Shown piece by piece: positions 6,879 to 13,681 of a stretch of 24,615 nucleotides of DNA. The notes under the pieces are model-generated. The model did not search any database and was not told the origin of the DNA. It saw only the letters and a list, made by a program, of their open reading frames with translations. Source of the stretch: a virus. Position numbers and translations under genes: made by a program. The stretch spans positions 1-24,615 of the IMG/VR virus record IMGVR_UViG_3300048929_000261, one strand, 5' to 3'. How positions within the stretch are numbered: the first letter of the stretch is position 1; every line of letters starts with the position of its first letter.

Positions 6879-7292
6879 ATGACGACGAAACCCAAGAAGT
6901 CGCTCGGCGAACTGAAGGCCGAGCAGCAAGAGCAGATCAAGGCGCGCGTGGCGCCGGAACGGAAACCCAATGTGGTGAAGAAGGGCTACGCCATGGGATC
7001 GCCCGGCCATGACCGCAGACGGCTCGATATCACGCTCACGCAGATCAAGAAGTACATCGACATGCGCGTTCCCCGCGTGGTCACCGACTCAGAGGGGGAA
7101 GAGACCGTTGAATTGGTCCGCGACACCGCCGTCTGCACCGCAGAGCGTCGCAACTACGTCAGCCGCGGTCTGCTCGGTGCTCCCTCGAAGACCGCGAAAC
7201 AACGCCGCCGCAACAACCGCGTTTCGGCGGTCGGCACCAAAGGCACCAAACCCCCGAAGAAGTCCTGGCACAAGTCGAAGAAGGCAGCCTGA
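6879..7292 (+). CDS. basic hypothetical protein (137 aa)
   Basis: The product begins MTTKPKKSLGELKAEQQEQI, has a central VPRVVTDSEGEETVELVRD strand region and ends in a strongly basic tail (KQRRRNNR... KSWHKSKKAA). The tail and overall charge suggest nucleic-acid binding. GAGG lies before the ATG, after the operator-like element. It heads a series of four closely spaced plus-strand genes. No family was recognised. Confidence 0.7.
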   Translation: MTTKPKKSLGELKAEQQEQIKARVAPERKPNVVKKGYAMGSPGHDRRRLDITLTQIKKYIDMRVPRVVTDSEGEETVELVRDTAVCTAERRNYVSRGLLGAPSKTAKQRRRNNRVSAVGTKGTKPPKKSWHKSKKAA

Positions 7293-7295
7293 CAC

Positions 7296-7535
7296 ATGAA
7301 ACATCCCCCGCGCTTCACCCGCGAAATCGGCACGGAACTCGGCGACAAGCTCGTTGTCCAGATCACTCCCGAGAACAACAAGTGCGTTGTGCTCGGCGAT
7401 GTGGAGATGTGCACGGCGGTCACGCTCGACCCGCGCGCAGCCAACCAGCTCGGCCACGCCCTGATCACGGCAGCCCGCCTGGCCGCCATGAACACCCTCG
7501 ACCCCATCCCGGCGAAAGCGGAGGTCGGCCAATGA
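7296..7535 (+). CDS. hypothetical phage protein (79 aa)
   Basis: The protein begins MKHPPRFTREIGTELGDKLV, with an N-terminal beta-like half and a C-terminal helix (AANQLGHALITAARLAAMNT). It starts three bases after the previous stop, and its stop overlaps the next ATG (ATGA). No family was recognised. Confidence 0.65.
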   Translation: MKHPPRFTREIGTELGDKLVVQITPENNKCVVLGDVEMCTAVTLDPRAANQLGHALITAARLAAMNTLDPIPAKAEVGQ

Positions 7536-7933
7536 TAGTTGTCGACCGGGAAACGTTCGCGCGCCTGCACGCGCTGGCTAGCCATCCTAGTGCCTGGTTC
7601 ACCATCAACGACCTGGTGGCGTGGATGAAGCAGAGCGAGCAGGACATCGAAGGCTTCGTGTCGCTGGTGCAGCTGCAACTCGACGTGATGGCGGCCTTCA
7701 GCACGTTCTTCGCAGCGCGCGGAAACGCACAGGAAACTTACCCCGTCATGGCGGCCACCGCCGGCTACACGCTGGCTCGGCTGTCAAGTCAACACCCCGT
7801 GGAAGGGCAGGAGGCAGGGCAGATCGTAGTGAACCAGTGCGCGCAGGTCTTCACGGCCAGCTGTCAGGTCTCATGGAAGCCGGTGCAGTGGGTCAAGCAG
7901 CCCTCCGTTGAAGTCCCTCATTCCGTCAACTGA
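7532..7933 (+). CDS. hypothetical phage protein (133 aa)
   Basis: The product begins MIVVDRETFARLHALASHPS. It is mostly helical, with a WMKQSEQDIEGFVSLVQLQL segment and two cysteines near the C-terminus (NQCAQVFTASCQ). GAGG lies eight bases before the ATG, inside the end of the previous gene. No domain was recognised. It is co-transcribed with its neighbours. Confidence 0.65.
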   Translation: MIVVDRETFARLHALASHPSAWFTINDLVAWMKQSEQDIEGFVSLVQLQLDVMAAFSTFFAARGNAQETYPVMAATAGYTLARLSSQHPVEGQEAGQIVVNQCAQVFTASCQVSWKPVQWVKQPSVEVPHSVN

Positions 7934-7942
7934 AAGCATCAC

Positions 7943-8563
7943 ATGACCATCGAAACATCGTCTGAATATCAGACCACCGTCAAGACCCGCCGGCTGTTCG
8001 GCAATCTCACCGAGCACTTGCAGCAGATCGACAAGCGCATCACCGAGCAACTCGAACTCGGCGCGCGTATGCGGAACTCGCTTGGGCAGATCATGCTCAC
8101 GCTGGCCCATGTCGAGGCCCTCTATGTCGACAACTGCGTGGAGCGCCGCAAGGCCGAAGAGCAGCTCGCCGAGAAGACTCAGCAGCTTGACGATCTCGCC
8201 GGCAAGTTGAGCGAAAGGATTCCGCAGTCCAGCGTTATTGCCGGTGCGGTGGCGGTCAGTCTTGCAGGCGTTCAGACTCAGGCCGATCGGATCGCGACCG
8301 ATCGCTACGTGAAGGACACCGAAAAGGGTCAGCCCATTCCCGGCGTCGAGTATGTCACCGCCGACTGGTTCCTCTACAACCTGATGATCTCGCGCAAGGT
8401 CTTCGACAAGCTGGTCATCTCGCGCGAACTGCCGGAGCATGACGCGGTGGAAGAAGGCGGTCAGGGCAGGCCCAAGTTCCTCTGGATCAAGCACAAAGCC
8501 GACGCGGCCTGCAACACCTTCAGGAAGAAGCCGACCAGGAAGGGGGGCCGCGCTCTGGCCTAG
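7943..8563 (+). CDS. hypothetical coiled-coil protein (206 aa)
   Basis: Residues about 20-95 form a long heptad-like helix (LTEHLQQIDKRITEQLELGA and AEEQLAEKTQQLDDLAGKL). A separate C-terminal part (about 125-206) contains PGVEYVTADWFLYNLMISRK and ends in a basic tail. The coiled coil suggests oligomerisation. There is no clear ribosome binding site, only GAAAG upstream. It is the last gene before the promoter of the primase gene. No family was recognised. Confidence 0.65.
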   Translation: MTIETSSEYQTTVKTRRLFGNLTEHLQQIDKRITEQLELGARMRNSLGQIMLTLAHVEALYVDNCVERRKAEEQLAEKTQQLDDLAGKLSERIPQSSVIAGAVAVSLAGVQTQADRIATDRYVKDTEKGQPIPGVEYVTADWFLYNLMISRKVFDKLVISRELPEHDAVEEGGQGRPKFLWIKHKADAACNTFRKKPTRKGGRALA

Positions 8564-8578
8564 CCTCCAGCTATTTAA

Positions 8579-8611
8579 TTGACAGTCGTGTAAGGCGTGT
8601 GAGATGACAAG
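8579..8611 (+). promoter_or_regulatory. rightward promoter with operator-like element
   Basis: TTGACA (8579-8584), 17 bases, then AGATGA (8602-8607), with TGTG just before the -10. The element GTGAGATGACAAG (8599-8611) covers the -10. TTTAATTGAC and GCGTGTGAGAT are shared exactly, with the same 11-base gap, with the leftward promoter at 3404-3436. It drives the primase-helicase gene through a folded leader. Confidence 0.65.
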
Positions 8612-8632
8612 CCTTCACGACCCCCAAAACAC

Positions 8633-8674
8633 GATCGGCCGTAGCTTCGGGGTGAACCCTGACTACGGCCGATC
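8633..8674 (+). other. structured leader hairpin before the primase gene
   Basis: GATCGGCCGTAG (8633-8644) and CTACGGCCGATC (8663-8674) form a perfect 12-bp stem around an 18-base loop that contains a further GGGT/ACCC pairing. It starts about 20 bases after the predicted transcription start and lies 73 bases before the ATG. It could be a regulatory RNA element, a protein site or a DNA cruciform; the sequence alone does not decide. Confidence 0.55.
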
Positions 8675-8746
8675 TGCCGAAAGGGACCGCGCCAACGCCA
8701 ATCAGCAACGGTCGAGTCCTCCTACCATGTTCGTGACGGGAAGGCT

Positions 8747-11029
8747 ATGGCAAATCAAGACGATGCGCGGCGCGTCCAGAACAAACACAATGCGATGGCG
8801 CTTGCGCGCAACGGCATCCCTGTATTCCCTTCGAGCGGCAAGGTTCCGCTCATCAAGCTATACAATCGGCGTGACACCGAGATCAGTCCCGAGGACCGCG
8901 CAGCCGCAATCGAGAAGGCGCGCGAAGAGGGGAACACTAACGCTACCGTGTTCGTCGGCGCGACCTGCGATCCCGATCTCGTCAAGCGGATGTGGCGCGC
9001 TCCCAATTGGGATGCCGTGCCTAGCATCCCTTGCGGCCCCGCGCGCCTGGTCGTGCTCGACGCCGACACAAAGTTCAACGGCCCGGAGCTGATCGCCAAG
9101 CTGTTCGAATCCCACGGTGGTGTGCCCGATGGCACCCCCATCATCACGTCGCAATCCGGCGGCAAGCACTACGTTTTCAGCGATCCCGACAACGCCTTCA
9201 CCAACTCGGCCGGCGCGCTGAAGAAACAGTACGGCTGCGATGTCAGAGGCCGCGGCGGTCAGTTCGTGGCCCCTGGCAGCATCCGCGAGGACGGCAAGAC
9301 CTACGGCGACTCCAAGACGCTCAAGGACTTCATCGCCGCCTACACCGCCGGCACCATCCCTCCGCTGCCGGATTACATCGTCGAGCTGATCGGAACATCG
9401 TCGTCAGAACTCGGCGAAGAGATCGCGCCGTCGAAGGAGCGCGAGATCATCAAGCAGCTCAGCGAAGCCGAGGTCCCCGAGTGGGAAGACCTCTGCACGC
9501 CGCTCGGCGATTATGACTTCGACAAGCTGCAATCTGAGAACACCGAGTTCAAGCAGCTCTTCACGGCGCCGGGTGACGACTGCTCGGACAACCGATTCAA
9601 GGCCGCGCGTCACGTCATGCGTGAGTGGCCCCACATGCCGCCGGAGCATCTCGCATCGTTCTTCCTGGCCTATGATGGGGCCGGAGAATACACCGACGAG
9701 AAGCCTCGGTCAGGCGAATACGACAACCGTCAGACCGCACGCGAGTGGCTGAAGAATCAGGGCCTGTCCAAATCGTCGACCGGCGAAGCGTTCGGCGCCG
9801 TCGTCGACGAGGACGAGCACGACAGCGAAGAGCACCCCACTGCGCCGCTCGGCACAATGTATTACGCCAACGATGCAGCGTTCTATTCGGCCACGGATTT
9901 CATCATCGAGAATCTGTGCGCGCCGGGCCAGCTCGGCGTGATCTACGGTGCGTCCAACGTCGGCAAGACCTTCGCCGTGATCCATCTCGGCGATTGCGTG
10001 GCCGATGGCAAGAAGTGGTTCGGCAAGCAGACCGAGAAGTCCGGTGCGCTCTACATGTTCGCCGAGGGCAAGGACCAGTTCAACAATCGACTCGCCGCGT
10101 ATCGCAAGCGCTACCCGAGCGACACCAAGGGCATGATCGTGCACAAGGGCATTCCCCCGATCGCACAGACATCCGGCATCAAGGCGATCGGCAAGGCGAT
10201 CGAAGAGGCCAACGCGTGGCAGGCCGCCAACAACCTGCCGCCAGTGCGCCTGGCGTTCATCGACACGTTCGCCAAGGCCGTTGCCGGCGCCGACGAGAAC
10301 AACGCCAAAGAGATGCAGCCGATCCTCAACGCGCTGCGCAAGATGGCCGAGAAGCACGGGGTGTGCGTCATCATCGTCCATCACACCGGCAAGGACACCA
10401 CGGCCGGGTCGCGCGGCAGCTACGCCATTTACGCGGACGCCGACTTCGAGCTGGAACTGCTCAGCCCCGAGACGGTCAGGAAAAAGAAGCTGAAGATCGA
10501 CATCAAGCCGGGACAGATCGCGATCCTCTCCGACAAAATGCGCGACGGCAGCAAAGGCGGCGCGGCCCTGTTCCGGCTCGAAGAGATCGAGCTCGGCACC
10601 AACAAATGGGGCAACCCCGCTACCTCCGTGGTCGTGGTTCCGATCGAGGCTCCTACCGGGGAAGCCATGGGACCTGTCACGGATGACGAAGAGCCCGCCA
10701 CCCTCAAGGACGAGCTGACCCCCGAGGTCAACCGATCCGACGACGAGGGCCGGCTGAAGCTCTGCGCCAGGATCATCGCCATAGTGAAGCAGGTCGGCAA
10801 GCTGGTCGGTAAGGAGGTCCACGCCGACGTAGAGGCTGTGCGGCTCTCCCTGCCAGCCCTTCAGGCCCTCTACGACGAGGCTGGGGCCGACAACTTCGCC
10901 AGGGCGTTCAAGCGCCGGGCGTTCGGCGGCCAGGAGACCAAGCGCTTCGTGCCGGCGGCGGACGGCTACCTGCTTTACAGCCCCGCTCGCGGCAAGAACG
11001 GGAGCATGCTCGTGTTCAGGCCCCGATAG
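8747..11029 (+). CDS. primase-polymerase / RepA-like helicase
   Basis: A 760-residue two-domain replication protein. The N-terminal Prim-Pol domain (about 10-210) has the metal-binding motif LDAD (104-107) and the SGGKHYVF motif with H141. The C-terminal RecA/RepA-like ATPase has Walker A GASNVGKT (401-408), Walker B LAFID (502-506) and VIIVHHTGK (541-549), the sensor-like motif of hexameric RepA/DnaB-type helicases. It should prime and unwind DNA at the phage origin. A GGAAGG ribosome binding site lies close to the ATG. A terminator and an iteron-like repeat field follow directly, the arrangement seen around replication initiators of many phages and plasmids. Confidence 0.9.
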   Translation: MANQDDARRVQNKHNAMALARNGIPVFPSSGKVPLIKLYNRRDTEISPEDRAAAIEKAREEGNTNATVFVGATCDPDLVKRMWRAPNWDAVPSIPCGPARLVVLDADTKFNGPELIAKLFESHGGVPDGTPIITSQSGGKHYVFSDPDNAFTNSAGALKKQYGCDVRGRGGQFVAPGSIREDGKTYGDSKTLKDFIAAYTAGTIPPLPDYIVELIGTSSSELGEEIAPSKEREIIKQLSEAEVPEWEDLCTPLGDYDFDKLQSENTEFKQLFTAPGDDCSDNRFKAARHVMREWPHMPPEHLASFFLAYDGAGEYTDEKPRSGEYDNRQTAREWLKNQGLSKSSTGEAFGAVVDEDEHDSEEHPTAPLGTMYYANDAAFYSATDFIIENLCAPGQLGVIYGASNVGKTFAVIHLGDCVADGKKWFGKQTEKSGALYMFAEGKDQFNNRLAAYRKRYPSDTKGMIVHKGIPPIAQTSGIKAIGKAIEEANAWQAANNLPPVRLAFIDTFAKAVAGADENNAKEMQPILNALRKMAEKHGVCVIIVHHTGKDTTAGSRGSYAIYADADFELELLSPETVRKKKLKIDIKPGQIAILSDKMRDGSKGGAALFRLEEIELGTNKWGNPATSVVVVPIEAPTGEAMGPVTDDEEPATLKDELTPEVNRSDDEGRLKLCARIIAIVKQVGKLVGKEVHADVEAVRLSLPALQALYDEAGADNFARAFKRRAFGGQETKRFVPAADGYLLYSPARGKNGSMLVFRPR

Positions 11030-11066
11030 CAATCCGGCGATCTTCGAAACGACTGAACGACTTACA

Positions 11067-11093
11067 GCCGCCCTCCGGGGCGGCTTTTCTTTT
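11067..11093 (+). terminator. rho-independent terminator
   Basis: GCCGCCC (11067-11073), loop TCCG, GGGCGGC (11078-11084), then TTTTCTTTT. This is a classical terminator 38 bases after the primase-helicase stop codon. Confidence 0.85.
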
Positions 11094-11338
11094 CCTTCCG
11101 GGCGGAAGGAAGGCCGGAAGGAATGCCGGAAGGAATAGGTTTAAGTCATTGATTTCATTGAGGTGAGTCGGAAGGAATAGAAACGGAAGGAATAGCGGAA
11201 GGAATGGAAGGATTGAAAGGCCGCGAGTGGAAGGAAAGGCGGCGGATCATCTTATTGAATGTGCAGTGCTTTTCGGTTTCTTCCTTCCGATCTTTTCCTT
11301 CCATTCCTTCCACTCTCAGGCCCTACGCCTTTCCTTCC
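11092..11338. repeat. GGAAGGA iteron-like array (candidate origin)
   Basis: Eight direct GGAAGGA copies begin near 11104, 11116, 11128, 11170, 11185, 11197, 11206 and 11229, often as CGGAAGGAATAG. At least five inverted copies (TTCCTTCC) lie near 11092, 11281, 11296, 11303 and 11331. Between the two sets is an AT-richer stretch (11238-11280). There is no gene on either strand. Clustered short direct repeats next to a replication initiator gene, with an AT-rich interval, are what an iteron origin looks like; binding by the primase-helicase is inference. The array is followed by a CACCCCC/GGGGGTG hairpin (11343-11359). Confidence 0.6.
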
Positions 11339-11401
11339 ACACCACCCCCGTAGGGGGTGTGGAGGGAATAGGCAACGCGTCTGGAAGGCGGTTGTCGTGA
11401 C

Positions 11402-11458
11402 GTCGATCAGTCGATTGGTCGGGTAGTCGGTCAGTCGATTGGTCGATTGGTCGGTCAG
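11402..11458. repeat. TCGATTGGTC short tandem repeats
   Basis: TCGATTGGTC occurs at 11411-11420, 11435-11444 and 11443-11452, with related units GTCGATCAG, AGTCGGTCAG and GGTCGGTCAG around them. They form a second short repeat family right after the GGAAGGA array and before the promoter at 11492. This could be a second binding site set in the same origin or an operator cluster. Confidence 0.55.
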
Positions 11459-11491
11459 CCTGACAGCCAGGATCATGGTGGGGAGATTTAA

Positions 11492-11521
11492 TTGACGACG
11501 GAAGGTGCGTCAGCTTACACA
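11492..11521 (+). promoter_or_regulatory. rightward promoter
   Basis: TTTAATTGACG supplies a -35 (TTGACG, 11492-11497), and after 17 bases comes TTACAC (11515-11520). GTCAGCTTACACA (11509-11521) is a partial copy of the operator-like element. It lies 30 bases before the ATG at 11552 and just after the repeat field. Confidence 0.5.
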
Positions 11522-11551
11522 CCTACCGTACCCCCAGCATTCCGAGGTTCC

Positions 11552-11785
11552 ATGTCCGTCCAGTTCACCGCCCCCAACGGCCAGCCGGTAATCATCCGGC
11601 ACCCCGACCAGGTCGTCGCCTTGCGCGGCTACGCCAAGACCTGTCCCGAGAGCGGCGAGGTCCGTGAAGGCACTATCGTCATGTTCGAGAATGGCGAGCT
11701 GGTTTGGCTGAAGGGCCGACCCGAGGTGATCGAGGCGGCGCTGGCCGCTGAGTGTAAAATCAAGCGCGAAGAGCCGTCGATCTGA
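11552..11785 (+). CDS. small hypothetical protein (77 aa)
   Basis: The product begins MSVQFTAPNGQPVIIRHPDQ and reads as a compact beta fold (EGTIVMFENGELVWLKGRPE), then a short helix. Start choice: ATG at 11552 follows CGAGG by four bases. A TTG at 11492 in the same frame would place the start inside the promoter -35, so it is rejected. The stop overlaps the next ATG (TGATGA). Proteins of this size with this layout occur in phages without known function. Confidence 0.7.
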   Translation: MSVQFTAPNGQPVIIRHPDQVVALRGYAKTCPESGEVREGTIVMFENGELVWLKGRPEVIEAALAAECKIKREEPSI

Positions 11786-12426
11786 TGACAGACGCAATGC
11801 GCGCCGTGCTCGACGGCACCGATCCATCCACCGTCCTCGTGCGCGTTCGCACGGCCGAGGGCGTCTCCCTGGCAACGCGCAAGGATTACGGCCGCCCGAT
11901 CGATTATCTCCGCTACCGCGTCAAGGCGCCGATCAGCGACGCGCAGTTCATGGCCGCCGAGTTCTACATCGGCGACTATCACGCGATCTCACAGGTCGGC
12001 TCGAACACCGCGGCCACCATCAACCACATGGTGATGGCCGTGCCGATCACGCCGGACGAGCGTCGCATGCTCGACCAGGACGGCATCAACGGCGGCCGCA
12101 TGCACGGCAAGGGGGACTGCGGCGGCGCGCCGAAGGACCCGAGCGACCGCATGCTTCACGCGGCATTCGCGTTGAAGCAAATCGACAAGCTACTCGACAA
12201 GGTCGTCATCGAGCTGCTGCGCGATCTGCTGATCCGCGAGAACACCGTGGGCACGATTGCGCAACGCTGGCGATGGTCGCCTGAACAGGCCGGCGTGATG
12301 GTGCGCTACGCGCTGCATCGCCTAGTCGACGCCTACGAGAGCGTCAACGAAGACTTCGCAACCTACCTTCGGCAGGAGCGCCAGCGCTCGAATGAAGGCA
12401 ACCCCCGCGACAGGAGCCCCCGATGA
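11785..12426 (+). CDS. hypothetical protein with possible C-terminal HTH (213 aa)
   Basis: The product begins MTDAMRAVLDGTDPSTVLVR. The middle part has a FYIGDYHAISQVGSN region and a Gly-rich loop (GGRMHGKGDCGGAPKD). The C-terminal part (about 150-195) reads as a helix-turn-helix (TVGTIAQRWRWSPEQAGVMV), of the kind found in late transcription regulators or small DNA-binding proteins. The tail is basic. A regulator role is inference from this region and from its place between the replication and late genes. Coupled starts and stops (ATGA) link it to both neighbours. Confidence 0.7.
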   Translation: MTDAMRAVLDGTDPSTVLVRVRTAEGVSLATRKDYGRPIDYLRYRVKAPISDAQFMAAEFYIGDYHAISQVGSNTAATINHMVMAVPITPDERRMLDQDGINGGRMHGKGDCGGAPKDPSDRMLHAAFALKQIDKLLDKVVIELLRDLLIRENTVGTIAQRWRWSPEQAGVMVRYALHRLVDAYESVNEDFATYLRQERQRSNEGNPRDRSPR

Positions 12427-12566
12427 AATCCCTCGACGAGCTGTTCAAGACGATCATGTCGATTCCGTTTATCGACACGAACACCAAAGTTCGTGCCGGC
12501 TTCCTCCGCACGAAACTCTGCGGCCAAGGCTGCGGCTACGACATCTTCAACCTGTTTGGATTTTGA
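12423..12566 (+). CDS. 47-residue hypothetical protein
   Basis: The protein begins MKSLDELFKTIMSIPFIDTN and ends CGQGCGYDIFNLFGF. The ATG overlaps the preceding TGA (ATGA), and the next gene starts one base after its stop, so it fills the gap exactly. Two closely spaced cysteines (CGQGC) are present. It lies just before the nucleotide kinase. No family was recognised; the tight spacing is the main support. Confidence 0.6.
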   Translation: MKSLDELFKTIMSIPFIDTNTKVRAGFLRTKLCGQGCGYDIFNLFGF

Positions 12567-12567
12567 C

Positions 12568-13323
12568 ATGCGCAACATTGCCGTGATGACGGGCGCCGCG
12601 GGCGCCGGCAAGACCACGATCGCGAAGTATCTCGTCGAGCACTGCGGCTACCACCGCATTCGCTTCGCAGGCCCGTTGAAGGCGATGGCCGCGGCGATGG
12701 GACTGAGCGAAGACGAGATCGACGGCCACCTGAAGGATACGCCCTCTTCGAAGCTTCAACTTGGTACTATCAGCCGAGGATTCTTTCGACCCGAGTTGGT
12801 TCACGCCATCGTCCCTGACGCGATCCCGGAGCGCGTGCATGATCCACTGGACGTGTTCGGCGGGTGGTCGCTTGAAGAAGCTATGACGATGCTCATGTAC
12901 GTAGTGTTGAAGTGCATCGTCCAAGCAGGTACGCGGGGTGCCACACCTCGTTCATTGATGCAGATGATCGGCACCGATTGGGGTCGCAAGATGATCCGCG
13001 AGGACCTGTGGGTCGACATGTGGCGTCAAGCCGTTGCCGCCACGCCTTATAACGCAGACATCGTGATCGACGATTGTCGCTTCCCGAACGAGTTGGACGA
13101 ATGCAACGCTTTGGGTCGAACGTTGGTCTTCCGCGTCGAGCGCGATGCACCCTCGGTGCTGACGGGAGAGGCCGAGAAGTCCCACGAGAGCGAGAAATAC
13201 TCGCTACCGTTCGATTTTTTGGTTCGAAATAACTCGGTTCCGGCGGACGCTGGCGAGTTCGTGCGCCATCGTATTTGGCGTAACCACCTTGATTCTGCTA
13301 AGTTTGTCAGGGTGGGAACCTGA
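12568..13323 (+). CDS. deoxynucleoside monophosphate kinase-like protein
   Basis: A 251-residue P-loop kinase. The Walker A motif is GAAGAGKTT (9-17), and FAGPLKAMAAAMG follows in the nucleotide-binding region. Later come MQMIGTDWGRKMIREDLWVD and a DIVIDDCRFPNE motif, the set seen in phage dNMP kinases and in the related adenylate-kinase-like enzymes. It should supply dNDPs for phage DNA synthesis. The start at 12568 places the P-loop at the N-terminus as in the family; an upstream in-frame ATG would add residues that are a shadow of the 47-residue gene. The second half appears to be less GC-rich than the first. No strong ribosome binding site is seen, so translation may be coupled. Confidence 0.82.
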   Translation: MRNIAVMTGAAGAGKTTIAKYLVEHCGYHRIRFAGPLKAMAAAMGLSEDEIDGHLKDTPSSKLQLGTISRGFFRPELVHAIVPDAIPERVHDPLDVFGGWSLEEAMTMLMYVVLKCIVQAGTRGATPRSLMQMIGTDWGRKMIREDLWVDMWRQAVAATPYNADIVIDDCRFPNELDECNALGRTLVFRVERDAPSVLTGEAEKSHESEKYSLPFDFLVRNNSVPADAGEFVRHRIWRNHLDSAKFVRVGT

Positions 13324-13348
13324 CATATACGCCAGGTGGGAGAATTAG

Positions 13349-13377
13349 TTGACACTCCCGGTCTCAACCGCTATATC
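13349..13377 (+). promoter_or_regulatory. strong rightward sigma70-type promoter
   Basis: TTGACA (13349-13354), exactly 17 bases, then TATATC (13372-13377). This is the best consensus match in the window. The predicted start, near 13384, falls just before the stem of the folded leader. Confidence 0.7.
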
Positions 13378-13387
13378 TCCCTACGTT

Positions 13388-13486
13388 GCGACAAGTGGGT
13401 GAGGCAGCCGGATCGGTTTGTTACCCGGTGTCACCTTGTCGCTTTTGATCACACAAGCCCTCGAAGCTCCCCAGCTTCGAGGGCTT
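13388..13486 (+). ncRNA. structured leader RNA or small RNA
   Basis: Directly downstream of the promoter is an elongated hairpin. GCGACAA (13388-13394) pairs with TTGTCGC (13436-13442), with inner GGTGA/TCACC and CCGG/CCGG pairings, and TTTT follows. Twelve bases later comes a perfect 14-bp hairpin, AAGCCCTCGAAGCT (13455-13468) with AGCTTCGAGGGCTT (13473-13486), loop CCCC. The second hairpin has no T run of terminator quality. The ATG at 13508 follows after an AGGAG. The element could be a cis-regulatory leader or an approximately 100-base stand-alone RNA. Confidence 0.5.
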
Positions 13487-13507
13487 CGCATTTCTAGGAG
13501 CCCCATC

Positions 13508-13675
13508 ATGGGATGCAATTGCGGAAAACGCCGCGACCTCACGGTGAAGGCGGTGAAGAACATCAGCTCCGGCAATCTGAGCGCCGCGCGCCAGAACGCC
13601 CAACGCTTTGTGCAAACGCTGAAGGTCGACGCGCGCAAGATCAGCCGCTCGATCCTCAACAGCCGCCCGCGGTAA
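13508..13675 (+). CDS. small MGCNCGKR phage protein (55 aa)
   Basis: A 55-residue protein beginning MGCNCGKRRDLTVKAVKNIS, with a CxC pair at the N-terminus and a basic helical body. Small phage proteins with an MGCNCGK start are commonly found near head-tail genes; their function is not known. The ATG at 13508 has AGGAG eight bases upstream. It is separated from the following tail-Z-like gene by six bases. Confidence 0.7.
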   Translation: MGCNCGKRRDLTVKAVKNISSGNLSAARQNAQRFVQTLKVDARKISRSILNSRPR

Positions 13676-13681
13676 TGCGCG

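Noticed and set aside
8633-8690. A hammerhead or other known ribozyme in the primase leader (CTGACTACGG and CCGAAAGG are present)
   Set aside because: CTGACTA does not match CUGANGA, and the three-stem arrangement cannot be drawn.
9710-11032. A 440-residue minus-strand open frame
   Set aside because: It is the antisense shadow of the primase-helicase, whose domains are unmistakable.
11092-11338. CRISPR-like array
   Set aside because: The repeated word is only 7 to 12 bases, in both orientations and with irregular spacing, and there are no spacers of constant length or cas genes.
11492-11551. A TTG start at 11492 for the 77-residue gene
   Set aside because: The TTG is part of the promoter -35; the ATG at 11552 has a proper ribosome binding site.
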